Of a stretch of DNA of 64,000 bases, positions 10,975 through 19,514 are shown one piece after another. Below the pieces are notes generated by a model that worked only from the letters and a program-made list of their open reading frames with translations, searched no databases and was not told where the DNA came from. Within the stretch, counting starts at the first letter, position 1, and the number at the start of each line of letters is the position of its first letter. This stretch comes from Marinomonas hwangdonensis (GTDB taxonomy: Bacteria; Pseudomonadota; Gammaproteobacteria; Pseudomonadales; Marinomonadaceae). Made by a program: the position numbers and the translations under genes. The stretch is from positions 1 through 64,000 of the forward strand of contig NZ_RIZG01000011.1 in NCBI RefSeq assembly GCF_003721245.1. Direction: 5' to 3'.

Positions 10975-12435
10975 TTATGCTTTCGCTAACAAATAACGCG
11001 TCAATAAGGCAACTGGGCGACCACTGGCGCCTTTACTTGCGCCACCCGCCCATGCGGTACCTGCGATGTCTAAATGCGCCCAAGGATAAGAACCGGTAAA
11101 GCGAGATAAAAAACACGCTGCCGTTACAGAGCCCGCTTCTGGACCACCGATATTACCGATGTCCGCAAAGTTGCTATCTAGTTGTTGCTGATATTCTTCG
11201 TCTAGAGGCATTTGCCAAATTTTATCGGCAGATACTTGGCTAGCTGTTTTCAACTCTGACGCTAGGTCATCATTGTTCGCATACATACCAGAGTTAACGC
11301 TACCCAAGGCAACGACACAGGCACCAGTTAATGTCGCAATATCAACAACCGATTTTGGCTTGAAGCGTTCAATGTAAGTCAAAGCATCACAAAGCACTAA
11401 ACGGCCCTCAGCGTCGGTATTCAAAATTTCTACCGTTTGGCCAGACATGGTTTTCACGATATCACCCGGCTTAGTCGCACGGCCACTAGGCATATTCTCC
11501 GCCGCCGCAATCACCGCTGTAAAATTCAGCTTCGGTTTTAACTCACAAATCGCTTTCATCGTACCGAAAACGCTAGCTGCACCACACATATCATATTTCA
11601 TCTCGTCCATTTTTGGACCAGGCTTCAAGGAAATACCGCCTGTATCAAACGTAATGCCTTTACCTAGAAGAACGTGAGGCGCTTCGCCCTCTTCTCCACC
11701 GCGGTAGTTCATAACGATTAAGTAGCTTGGCTGATCACTACCATGACCTACAGAAAGTAGACAGTGCATCCCTAATTCATCCATTTTGCTTTCGTCTAGC
11801 AACTCAACACCGATGCTGTACTCTTCACCTAGCTGCTGAGCTTTTGACGCTAAATAGCTTGGCGTACAAACATTGCCTGGAAGGTTACCAAGCTGGCGAG
11901 CAAAAGCCGACCCTTTGGCCGTTGCGGTACCAATTGTCAAAGCCGCCTCATCTGTGCCCTCTAACAACAAGGACGTAACTTTTGTCGCTTTCTCAGCATC
12001 ATCTTTCTTAAAGCCGAGGAAGTTGTAAAAACCTTCGTTCAACCATTGGGCAACCAGAGCAAGCACATCTGCCTGAGAACGATTTTTCAATACCAGACCA
12101 GCACTGGCAACCGCAACCGATGCGAATGGGAAACCTTTAATTTGCGCCGCTACCGCAGCAACCACTTTACGCGCCTGCATATCACTCAGCTGAGACTCTT
12201 TACCAATACCAACCAAAAGCACAGCTTGGGCAAAATCTTGTGACATACCTGGAAGCAGTAGCGTCTGTGCAACGCTACCTTTAAAAATACCTGTATCACG
12301 AAGCTGGGACACCTGCCCATTGCTATTCGCATCCACCCAAGCGGTCGATTCAGCAAAGTCGCCTTCACTTGGTACAAAAACCACAAGCAAGTCCGCTTGC
12401 GCTGAAGAAATACGATCAAATAACGCCATATTCAT
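10975..12435 (-). CDS. pepA: Leucyl aminopeptidase PepA (M17)
   Basis: PepA is a dizinc/manganese cytosolic aminopeptidase that forms hexamers; in E. coli it also binds DNA (carAB regulation, Xer recombination). The 486-residue protein has the M17 catalytic block: [16 protein letters not shown] (metal-binding Asp and Lys), the MKYDMCGAA helix, and the signature [10 protein letters not shown] near residue 337. The N-terminal macro-like domain is present. It faces away from lptF, the conserved gammaproteobacterial arrangement. The E. coli DNA-binding role cannot be judged here, but carAB is in the same window. Confidence 0.97.
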   Translation of the reverse strand: MNMALFDRISSAQADLLVVFVPSEGDFAESTAWVDANSNGQVSQLRDTGIFKGSVAQTLLLPGMSQDFAQAVLLVGIGKESQLSDMQARKVVAAVAAQIKGFPFASVAVASAGLVLKNRSQADVLALVAQWLNEGFYNFLGFKKDDAEKATKVTSLLLEGTDEAALTIGTATAKGSAFARQLGNLPGNVCTPSYLASKAQQLGEEYSIGVELLDESKMDELGMHCLLSVGHGSDQPSYLIVMNYRGGEEGEAPHVLLGKGITFDTGGISLKPGPKMDEMKYDMCGAASVFGTMKAICELKPKLNFTAVIAAAENMPSGRATKPGDIVKTMSGQTVEILNTDAEGRLVLCDALTYIERFKPKSVVDIATLTGACVVALGSVNSGMYANNDDLASELKTASQVSADKIWQMPLDEEYQQQLDSNFADIGNIGGPEAGSVTAACFLSRFTGSYPWAHLDIAGTAWAGGASKGASGRPVALLTRYLLAKA

Positions 12436-12559
12436 GAAAGAACCTCAAACGATAACTTTAAAAAAAACTGGATAATAACCTTCTTACCACGAGATAATGG
12501 GGGCTTTAGATGTGTAAACAACTCTACGCTTGAAAAGCAATACTCATCCAGAGGTGACT

Positions 12560-13681
12560 TTGAGACTATTCAGATACTTAGCGAAAGAAGTGCTTGTGTC
12601 AACCATTGGTGTGACACTGATACTGTTACTTGTCATCCTAAGTGGCCGCATTTCTTCTTATCTAGGCCGTATTGCTGAAGGGAAAATGACCTTCGAATTT
12701 CTCTTCGTTATTCTTGCTTATCATATTCCTAGCTTCGTTCAAATGATCCTACCACTGGCTTTTTTCTTATCTCTGCTACTAGCGTTTGGGCGACTGTACA
12801 TAGAAAATGAAATGTCCGTTTTGTTCTCAAGCGGCATTAGCAAGGTCAAACTAGCCGCTTACACTTTGGGCATCGCTTTTATTATTAGTGCCGTAAGCGC
12901 TACCATCAGCTTCTGGGTTGCCCCCGCCAGTGAATATCGTGCAGCGGAAGCATCTCAAGCTCAAAACCAGCTATCGGCTTATGACTTTTTAATTCCAGGA
13001 CGATTCGAAGGCAGTGGGCAGCGCACCACATACATTGAAAACTTCACCCAAGTCGACGGATGGATGGAAAACATTTTTATATCTGATGTCACTCGTAGCA
13101 ATGGCAACAACATCCCCACTCAAGTCCTTGCCGCCTACGCCGAACAAATACGCATTAGCGCAGAAGGCAACCAAAACTATCTTGTTTTTAAAAACGGCAC
13201 TCGATACGAAGGCCACCCTGGCAGCGCCGAATATCGCATCACCCACTTTGACACCTATGCGGTGCGCATGGCTAACCAAAGCATCAGCACGATTGATGAG
13301 GCTTTCACTAAAACCACTCTTGCTCTAATAACGAGCTCAGACCAACTAGATAAAGTTGAATTACAATGGCGTATCTCCCTCGTTGTGATGATACCGATTC
13401 TAGCCATCATCGGGCTTTCACTTAGTCAAGTAAATCCAAGGCAAGGCCGATTTTTCAAAATGTTGCCTGCCATTCTGCTGATGATACTTTACATCGCCCT
13501 GCTTATTTGGGGCCGAACAGGCCTTGAAAAGGGCAAATTACCCATGCAACTTGGTTTATGGTGGATACACGGTGTCTTTGCGCTTATCGCGGCAGCTCTT
13601 TTTCTTCAGTACAATCAGATATTTGCACGCCGTAAAGCCAGACTTCCCAACCACACGGATTCAGACGAGCCTTCACTATGA
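12560..13681 (+). CDS. lptF: LPS export permease LptF
   Basis: LptF, with LptG and the LptB ATPase, extracts lipopolysaccharide from the inner membrane and feeds the LptC-A-D bridge. The protein has three N-terminal membrane spans, a periplasmic beta-jellyroll (about 130-260) and three C-terminal spans ending near FQYNQIF-type residues, followed by a basic tail. The open frame extends up to a TTG at 12530 without a ribosome site. GAGGTGA lies just before an in-frame TTG at 12560, giving MRLFRYLAKEVL, which matches LptF N-termini, so I place the start there (373 residues). It overlaps lptG by ATGA. Confidence 0.93.
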   Translation: MRLFRYLAKEVLVSTIGVTLILLLVILSGRISSYLGRIAEGKMTFEFLFVILAYHIPSFVQMILPLAFFLSLLLAFGRLYIENEMSVLFSSGISKVKLAAYTLGIAFIISAVSATISFWVAPASEYRAAEASQAQNQLSAYDFLIPGRFEGSGQRTTYIENFTQVDGWMENIFISDVTRSNGNNIPTQVLAAYAEQIRISAEGNQNYLVFKNGTRYEGHPGSAEYRITHFDTYAVRMANQSISTIDEAFTKTTLALITSSDQLDKVELQWRISLVVMIPILAIIGLSLSQVNPRQGRFFKMLPAILLMILYIALLIWGRTGLEKGKLPMQLGLWWIHGVFALIAAALFLQYNQIFARRKARLPNHTDSDEPSL

Positions 13682-14763
13682 AGAAAATTGATAAATATAT
13701 TGCCAGCAGTGTGCTGTGGGCTTTTCTCATTGTCTCGGTCGTATTGCTTGGTTTGGATTTTGCTCTCACCTTTATTGAGCAAATTAAAAAAGTAAACGAC
13801 AACTACACTATTCAGTCATTGTTGCAAGTCATCCTGTACCGTTTGCCTGGCAAGTTGGCTGAGTACATCCCCATAGCCGCCCTCATCGGCACCTTGATGG
13901 GGCTGGGCACATTGGCTGCCACATCAGAATTAACCGTCATGCGGGCTGCAGGCATGCCCATTTGGCGCATTGGCTTGGCTGCCTGCCAACCTATCTTATT
14001 AGTTTCATTAATGGGCATGGGGATTTCGGAATTTGTTGCGCCCATAGCAGAGCAAAGAGCCAACCTAATCGAAAAGTTCAAAGACCAAAAAAGTGGGGCT
14101 TTTTCATTGACCGGTGGTGTTTGGCTAAAAGCCAACAATGACTTTGTTTACATCGATGCCGCTGACAGCAATGGCACACTCTACGGTATTAAGATTTTTT
14201 CACCTAACAAAGATGAAAGCGCACCACAAGATCAGAAACAATTAAAATACACCAAAAGCGCCACCACAGCCCAACACATCGAAGGCTCGACATGGCAGCT
14301 AAACGAAGTAACAGAAACCTATTTCTTCCCCGATCGTATCGAAACGAACAGCACAGCAAGTGCAGAGTGGAATGTCAGCATCACGCCAGAAAATTTGTTT
14401 TTGTCATCACAAGAGACGGAAACCTTGTCACTCAGCCAGCTATTACGTTACCAAACGTATCTTCAAAAAGAAGAGCTCGACGCCTCCCAGTATGAATTAG
14501 AGTTCTGGATCACAGCATTGCGGCCAGTGGCCTCTCTAGCGTTAGTATTGGTGGCATTATCCAGCGTCTTTGGCCCGCTTCGGTCGTCTACTATGGGAGG
14601 GAGAATCTTTACTGGCGTCATCATCGGCTTGGCTTTTCAAAACGCACTCAATTTGTTTGGCAGGATGAGCGTCGCCGTCGGCTTTCCACCTCTGATTGGG
14701 GTCAGCATCCCGATTATTATTTGTTTATTAGCCGGAATCATACTCGTTAGACGACGAGGGTAA
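13678..14763 (+). CDS. lptG: LPS export permease LptG
   Basis: Partner of LptF in the LptB2FG transporter. The 361-residue protein has the same YjgP/YjgQ plan: membrane helices at about 12-35, 60-85 and 98-118, a periplasmic domain, then three C-terminal spans (for example PVASLALVLVALSSVFGPL). Start and lptF stop overlap by 4 bases (ATGA), indicating translational coupling. The gene ends inside an 11-bp inverted repeat that probably terminates the operon. Confidence 0.96.
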   Translation: MKKIDKYIASSVLWAFLIVSVVLLGLDFALTFIEQIKKVNDNYTIQSLLQVILYRLPGKLAEYIPIAALIGTLMGLGTLAATSELTVMRAAGMPIWRIGLAACQPILLVSLMGMGISEFVAPIAEQRANLIEKFKDQKSGAFSLTGGVWLKANNDFVYIDAADSNGTLYGIKIFSPNKDESAPQDQKQLKYTKSATTAQHIEGSTWQLNEVTETYFFPDRIETNSTASAEWNVSITPENLFLSSQETETLSLSQLLRYQTYLQKEELDASQYELEFWITALRPVASLALVLVALSSVFGPLRSSTMGGRIFTGVIIGLAFQNALNLFGRMSVAVGFPPLIGVSIPIIICLLAGIILVRRRG

Positions 14764-14779
14764 TTCGACGTCTAACGAG
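14743..14779. terminator. Inverted repeat / terminator overlapping the lptG stop
   Basis: Perfect 11-bp arms CTCGTTAGACG (14743-14753) and CGTCTAACGAG (14769-14779) straddle the lptG stop codon in the 21-base gap to the convergent aminotransferase gene. The T-run after it is short (ATTTGTCAATTCTTT), so strength is uncertain. Confidence 0.6.
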
Positions 14780-14784
14780 ATTTG

Positions 14785-15951
14785 TCAATTCTTTATAAAA
14801 CGGGCAATTCGAACCAAGGCTTCTTGAAGCCGGTCCTGGTCGCAAGTATAAGCAAAACGAACGTACTTATGAGCATTCTTGATGCCAAAATCGGCGCCCG
14901 GAGTTAACGCCACTTTTTCTGACTCTAACAAAGCCAGACACCAAGCCATCGCATCTTGAGTAATAGCCGACACATCCACATAGACATAAAAAGCACCATG
15001 AGCAGGCGCTACAACCGGTAGACCAAGTGCTTCTAACCCTTGAAGTAAGACCATACGACGAGCATCCAAGGTTTGCCTGCGCCTCTCACACTCAGCAAGC
15101 ACTTCTGGTGAAAAAGCATGAACAGCCGCATATTGCGATACACTAGGAGCCGAAATAAATAAGTTTTGTGCGAGCTTTGTGGCACCCTCAATCGCCCATT
15201 CCGGCACCACCAGCCAACCTAAACGCCAACCTGTCATAGCGAAATATTTTGAAAAACTGTTAATCACAAAAATATCATCAGCAATCGACAGCGCAGAGAA
15301 GTCTTCACCCTCGTAAACTAACCCCTGGTAGATTTCATCCACCAACAGATGCCCACCTAATTCAGACACCTTTTGCCAAGCCTCTGTAACATACTGCTTA
15401 CTTAATACCGCGCCTGTCGGGTTCGATGGAGAGGCCAGCCATAAACCGGATGTGTTATCTTGCCAATGCTCCGACAAAGCACCTAGATCCATTTCAAAGC
15501 CTTGCTCTACCTTAGTCTCGATTAACTTGGCACTCGCTCCCGCTTGAATCAGAAAGTGACGATTACAAGGATAACAAGGGTCTGGCATCATCACCTCTTC
15601 ACCCGGATTCACCATCAGCGACGCCATTAATAACAAGGCTCCAGACGCACCCGGTGTAACAATGATTCGCTCAGGCGCCACACTGACTTGGTAACGAGAC
15701 TGGTAATAGTCACTAATGGCACTTTTTAGCTCTGGCAGACCAGTGGCGGACGTATAGCCCGTTTTACCCTGCTGAATAGCCAGCACCCCCGCATTAGCAA
15801 CGTCTTCTACGGCGACAAAATCTGGCTCACCAATTTCCAGGTGAATGACATCCTCCCCTTGTGATGCCAAGGCTTTGGCTCTCGCTAAAATCGCCATCAC
15901 TTGAAACGGCGCAATCTGCCCCACTCTTGCTGCCAACCTGTGTTTTTTCAT
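14785..15951 (-). CDS. Class I/II PLP-dependent aminotransferase
   Basis: A fold-type I aminotransferase of 388 residues. The PLP-binding lysine lies in VINSFSKYFAMTGWRLGW (near residue 235); the substrate-binding motif SNPTGAVLS and the C-terminal Arg region VRFAYT are also visible. It resembles the AspC/AlaT-like group of pyridoxal-dependent aminotransferases often annotated as aspartate or alanine aminotransferase. Substrate cannot be fixed from sequence. It is divergent from dksA, separated by 162 bases. Confidence 0.9.
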   Translation of the reverse strand: MKKHRLAARVGQIAPFQVMAILARAKALASQGEDVIHLEIGEPDFVAVEDVANAGVLAIQQGKTGYTSATGLPELKSAISDYYQSRYQVSVAPERIIVTPGASGALLLMASLMVNPGEEVMMPDPCYPCNRHFLIQAGASAKLIETKVEQGFEMDLGALSEHWQDNTSGLWLASPSNPTGAVLSKQYVTEAWQKVSELGGHLLVDEIYQGLVYEGEDFSALSIADDIFVINSFSKYFAMTGWRLGWLVVPEWAIEGATKLAQNLFISAPSVSQYAAVHAFSPEVLAECERRRQTLDARRMVLLQGLEALGLPVVAPAHGAFYVYVDVSAITQDAMAWCLALLESEKVALTPGADFGIKNAHKYVRFAYTCDQDRLQEALVRIARFIKN

Positions 15952-16113
15952 CCCGCTCTCTCTGCCTTTTCTTAGCCTGTTTCAAAAATATCGCGACATT
16001 TTGCGCAAAAAATGTGGTTTACGAGGTGATTATCTGGTAAGTTTCCGCCCGAAAATACACCCCTAATTTTATCGGTTACAGGCTACCATAATGGAAACCT
16101 GCGAAGTGAGGCA

Positions 16114-16554
16114 ATGCGTATGCCAAAAATGAACCCTGAGTCATTAATGAAAGACTTCACTCCTTACATTGCTAAGGATGGCGAAGAATACATGAACGAG
16201 AAGCAGTTGGCGCACTTTAAGAGCATCCTACTCAACTGGAAACAAAACCTCATGGAAGAAGTTGACCGTACGGTGCATCATCTGAAAGAAGAGGCGGTTA
16301 ACTATGCGGATCCTAATGATCGCGCGAGCCAAGAAGAAGAGTTTAGCCTAGAGCTTCGTGCACGAGATCGTGAACGTAAACTGGTTAAAAAAATCTCTCA
16401 AACCATCGAACTCATCGACAATGACGACTATGGTTATTGCGAAGAATGCGGCATTGAGATCGGCATTCGTCGATTAGAAGCCCGTCCGACCGCTACTATG
16501 TGCATTGATTGTAAGACGTTGGCTGAAATCAAAGAGAGACAAGTAGGCAAGTAG
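16114..16554 (+). CDS. dksA: RNA polymerase-binding transcription factor DksA
   Basis: DksA enters the secondary channel of RNA polymerase and works with ppGpp in the stringent response. The 146-residue protein has the coiled-coil (VDRTVHHLKEEAVNYADPNDRASQEEEF, with the tip acidic pair DPNDRA) and a C4 zinc finger, CEECG and CIDC. It is close to the 151-residue E. coli protein. GAGG is 2 bases from the ATG at 16114 but 8 bases from the in-frame ATG at 16120, so the second start is likelier. gluQ follows 10 bases downstream, as in Pseudomonas. Confidence 0.97.
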   Translation: MRMPKMNPESLMKDFTPYIAKDGEEYMNEKQLAHFKSILLNWKQNLMEEVDRTVHHLKEEAVNYADPNDRASQEEEFSLELRARDRERKLVKKISQTIELIDNDDYGYCEECGIEIGIRRLEARPTATMCIDCKTLAEIKERQVGK

Positions 16555-16564
16555 GCGATTAATT

Positions 16565-17440
16565 GTGTCTCATGCCTATCGAGGACGTTTTGCACCTTCT
16601 CCCACAGGCCCACTCCATTTTGGCTCGCTAGTCAGCGCATTAGCGAGCTATTTGGATGCAAGAAAGCACCATGGTAGCTGGATCATTCGCATCGAAGATG
16701 TGGATGGTAGTCGCTGTCAACCCGCGTTTACTGAACAAATCCTCAACACTCTTAACAGCTACCAACTCTTTTCTGACGAAGAGATCCTCATTCAAAGCCA
16801 GCGCAGTGATACTTACGAACACTATTTAATTCAACTAAAACGGCAGCAAATGGTTTTTCCATGCAACTGCACACGACAGTCTCTCACTCAATACGACGGC
16901 GTTCACCCACATGTGTGCGACAGCACGACAACACAGCCCCATTCATGGCGCTTAAAACCCAGCTCAACCCTCTACCAATGCCAAGATCGCATTCAGGATA
17001 GACTGGTTTTCACCGACGATCTGAAAAACAGCCCGGCACTAAAAAGAAAAGACGGCTTTTTCTCTTACCAACTGGCTGTTGTTATTGATGATCACCTACA
17101 AAACATCACTCATCTTGTGAGAGGCGCCGACTTAATTGAAACCACAGCCCAGCAGCTGTATCTCTATGATTTGTTTTCATGGACACCGCCTAGTGTGTGT
17201 CACATCCCCCTTATTACCAATCATGCTGGGGATAAAATCAGCAAACAAAATCACGCCAAGCCTATTTCGAACGGTCATCTACCGACACTGTTACGAGCAC
17301 TTCATTACTTAACAATTGATTTAACATCACCAACAAGCATTCCAGAAGCCTTAACGCAGGCCATCGACGCCTGGCATCCGGACAAACTCAAAAATATCAA
17401 ACACCTCCCCCTCGAAGCAGCCGACCGGCACTTTATTTAA
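16565..17440 (+). CDS. gluQ: Glutamyl-Q tRNA(Asp) synthetase
   Basis: GluQRS attaches glutamate to the queuosine base of tRNA-Asp(QUC); it is a shortened GluRS lacking the anticodon-binding domain. At 291 residues it has the expected size. The HIGH-type motif is PSPTGPLHFGSLVSA, the KMSKS-type loop is KISKQNHA near residue 228, and the zinc site is C-x-C ... Y ... C (CNCTRQSLTQY, HPHVC). The start is GTG at 16565, 10 bases after the dksA stop, indicating one operon. Confidence 0.95.
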   Translation: MSHAYRGRFAPSPTGPLHFGSLVSALASYLDARKHHGSWIIRIEDVDGSRCQPAFTEQILNTLNSYQLFSDEEILIQSQRSDTYEHYLIQLKRQQMVFPCNCTRQSLTQYDGVHPHVCDSTTTQPHSWRLKPSSTLYQCQDRIQDRLVFTDDLKNSPALKRKDGFFSYQLAVVIDDHLQNITHLVRGADLIETTAQQLYLYDLFSWTPPSVCHIPLITNHAGDKISKQNHAKPISNGHLPTLLRALHYLTIDLTSPTSIPEALTQAIDAWHPDKLKNIKHLPLEAADRHFI

Positions 17441-17494
17441 ACCGCCACATTATTTGGCCCATCACTCTATTCGAACCATCCCATCCCAACCGCC

Positions 17495-17538
17495 TCGACC
17501 AACACGATCCTGTGTGTATAATCGTTACATACGTTACA
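17495..17538 (+). promoter_or_regulatory. Promoter region of the cbrB-like gene with two GTTACA repeats
   Basis: A TATAAT -10 box lies at 17517-17522 with a weak -35 (TCGACC) 16 bases upstream. Two GTTACA half-sites, 17524-17529 and 17533-17538, sit at or just after the likely start. They share the GTTAC core of the repeats upstream of the downstream sRNA, so autoregulation is possible (inference). Confidence 0.4.
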
Positions 17539-17552
17539 AGGGGTGACACTTC

Positions 17553-18947
17553 ATGCACAGTATTATGATCATTTGTCCAGACCATTCTTTGCTAAAAGCC
17601 GCTGAAAAATGGCTTTCTCGATACGGCTTTCAAGTCAACACTAGCCACACCTTAGAACAAGCCAACCATTACTATGAACTGAGCGAATTTCATTTACTGC
17701 TCGTTGATCAGGCAAGCCTGTCACAACAAGAAAACAGTCAATCGCAGCTCCCAGAAACACCCAAGCACATTATCCTGGATGCCAGACCCAGCTTAACCAC
17801 CGGCGTTAACGCCATGGCGCAGGGTGCCATTTACTACCTCCCCTTGCCCACCGACTCTGAAACACTGTTAAAACACGTCGTCAACGCCATTGACCAGAGT
17901 GATCAAACAAGCAACTTCGTAGACAACACACCTAAAAACACACCAACACCGCCCACTCAAGAAGGCACAATAGAACTTGGCACCCCCGGCAGTGGCATTA
18001 TCGGCCAATCACCATTAATGCAAGACTTGTTTAGCGACATGCGTAAAATTGCTGGCACCGATGTGACCGTGCTGATTCGCGGTGAATCCGGCACAGGTAA
18101 AGAACTGGTCGCCAAAGCATTGCACAACCTCAGCCAGCGCCATGCTCATCCGATAGTGAGCGTTAACTGTGCCGCCATCCCAGAAAACCTGATCGAATCG
18201 GAACTCTTCGGCCATGAAAAAGGCGCCTTTACCGGTGCCAACACCTCTCACGACGGCTTAATTTACGCCGCAGACAAAGGCACCTTGTTTCTAGACGAGA
18301 TAGGCGAGCTACCGCTTGAAGCACAAGCTAGGCTACTGCGTGTACTTCAAGAAGGTGAAATTCGTAAAGTAGGGTCAACTCACTCAACCAAGGTCAATAT
18401 CCGCTTAATTACCGCCACGCACAGACACCTTGTCGACATGATTAGAAAGGGATTGTTCCGGGAAGATCTCTATTACCGCCTTTATGTGATGGAACTGCTC
18501 CTGCCCCCTCTCAGGGACAGAGGCGATGACTTGTCTGTATTGGCTGAGGTTTTACTCAAAAAAGCCTGCCAAAAACACCACAAAGCGCCCTACCATTACT
18601 CCAAAGCCTTTGATAAGGCGATCCGTGGCCATCATTGGCCGGGGAACGTAAGGGAATTGGAAAACGCCATCGAAAGAGCCGTTATTCTAAGCCCAGCCGA
18701 ACGAATAGAAGCCGCCAATTTGAAACTGGCTAATCAGCAAGGCGCCACAAATAGAAGCAACCACAGCAACAACACCCAGACCTCTTTTGCGACGCCACCG
18801 ACGGGCACAACCCTTGACGATTATTTAAAGTATTTTGTATTGACGCACCAACACACAAAGACAGAAACAGAACTTGCACATTGTTTGGGCATATCAAGAA
18901 AAAGCTTATGGGAAAGGCGACAGAAGCTAGGAATAGCAAAAAAGTAA
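17553..18947 (+). CDS. cbrB: CbrB-type sigma-54-dependent response regulator
   Basis: An NtrC-family activator of 464 residues. The N-terminal receiver (1-115) keeps the phospho-acceptor position (LLLVD, Asp52) but has only one acidic residue in the N-terminal pocket (CPDHS) and lacks the conserved lysine (YYLPLP in place of xKP). The AAA+ domain has Walker A GESGTGKE (177-184), the sigma-54 loop GAFTGA (224-229) and Walker B GTLFLDEI. The C-terminus TETELAHCLGISRKSLWERR is a Fis-type HTH that closely resembles Pseudomonas CbrB as I recall it. Position (dksA-gluQ-here-sRNA-pcnB) also matches cbrB. In Pseudomonas CbrA/CbrB control carbon-nitrogen balance and drive crcZ. No cbrA is present in the 112-base gap upstream. 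AAGGGGTGA precedes the ATG. Confidence 0.88.
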   Translation: MHSIMIICPDHSLLKAAEKWLSRYGFQVNTSHTLEQANHYYELSEFHLLLVDQASLSQQENSQSQLPETPKHIILDARPSLTTGVNAMAQGAIYYLPLPTDSETLLKHVVNAIDQSDQTSNFVDNTPKNTPTPPTQEGTIELGTPGSGIIGQSPLMQDLFSDMRKIAGTDVTVLIRGESGTGKELVAKALHNLSQRHAHPIVSVNCAAIPENLIESELFGHEKGAFTGANTSHDGLIYAADKGTLFLDEIGELPLEAQARLLRVLQEGEIRKVGSTHSTKVNIRLITATHRHLVDMIRKGLFREDLYYRLYVMELLLPPLRDRGDDLSVLAEVLLKKACQKHHKAPYHYSKAFDKAIRGHHWPGNVRELENAIERAVILSPAERIEAANLKLANQQGATNRSNHSNNTQTSFATPPTGTTLDDYLKYFVLTHQHTKTETELAHCLGISRKSLWERRQKLGIAKK

Positions 18948-19004
18948 CAAATAAAAAGTAACACTTGTTACCATATTACCCATAATTTTATTACAATATT
19001 GTAA
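18944..19004 (+). promoter_or_regulatory. Candidate CbrB upstream activating sites
   Basis: GTAACA occurs at 18944-18949 and 18958-18963 and TGTTAC at 18966-18971; the last two form GTAACA-CT-TGTTAC. A perfect palindrome TTACAATATTGTAA follows at 18991-19004. Pseudomonas CbrB is reported to bind TGTTAC/GTAACA inverted repeats, though with a different spacing and orientation from these. The cluster lies 55-115 bases upstream of the sigma-54 promoter, the usual enhancer distance, and its first site overlaps the cbrB stop codon. Confidence 0.6.
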
Positions 19005-19057
19005 AAAAAGTGTACAAAAGATAATGAAAACTTAACAAAATCAGCACTTTATTAATT

Positions 19058-19074
19058 TTGGCACAACAAATGCC
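19058..19074 (+). promoter_or_regulatory. Sigma-54 promoter of the CrcZ-like RNA
   Basis: TTGGCACAACAAATGCC has the invariant GG (19060-19061) and GC (19072-19073) exactly 12 positions apart and the TGGCAC -24 element intact; the -12 element is ATGC rather than TTGC. The predicted start is near 19085. No long reading frame follows, so it should drive a non-coding transcript. Confidence 0.75.
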
Positions 19075-19084
19075 TTATATGGGT

Positions 19085-19377
19085 CACAACGATAATAATA
19101 GATTGACCAAAAATAAAAATAAGTTAATCGTCGTGTGTTAGGTTCTTAAAAATAAAAATAACAAACAAGAACACCGTGACCTCAAAAAATAAAAATAAAA
19201 ACATGAGGTCATGGATGGAAAATCGCTTTGGATAATTGATTTTTTTAGATATGTAAGCCTTCGGGCGATGAAAACAATGCAATAATAAAAATAAAACCTG
19301 AGTAGAACCGCAAAAGCGGCACCCACTTTGTTTTCGGGACTAGTATCTTCATGTATCCAAAGCGATTATTTTATTTA
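19085..19377 (+). ncRNA. CrcZ-like Hfq/Crc-titrating small RNA (candidate)
   Basis: No credible reading frame occupies this stretch. Four A-rich AAN-repeat motifs lie at 19109-19122 (AAAAATAAAAATAA), 19148-19163, 19184-19202 and 19281-19296. The third is in the 19-base loop of an 11-bp hairpin (19174-19184 with 19204-19214, one G-U pair). A GCC-UUCG-GGC tetraloop hairpin and a CCGC-AAAA-GCGG hairpin follow, and a 14-bp long-range stem (19221-19234 with 19354-19367) ends in ATTTTATTT, a possible 3' end. Pseudomonas CrcZ lies in the same place between cbrB and pcnB, is made from a CbrB/sigma-54 promoter and sequesters Hfq/Crc through AANAANAA motifs. The 5' end is predicted from the promoter and the 3' end is uncertain; primary sequence similarity to CrcZ was not tested. 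Confidence 0.62.
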
Positions 19378-19514
19378 CTCCACAGTAAATTCGCAATCGC
19401 TTTCACCTACCCTGCTCTAACTTACCAAATTCTCAAAACAGACTATAATTCGTGTAACTTTAAATCCATCACGTGTAGAATGTCCTTTTCGTTAACTTTA
19501 AAATTTGTTGTCTA

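Noticed and set aside
12530-12559. LptF starting at the upstream TTG 12530
   Set aside because: No ribosome site there; GAGGTGA supports the TTG at 12560 and the family N-terminus.
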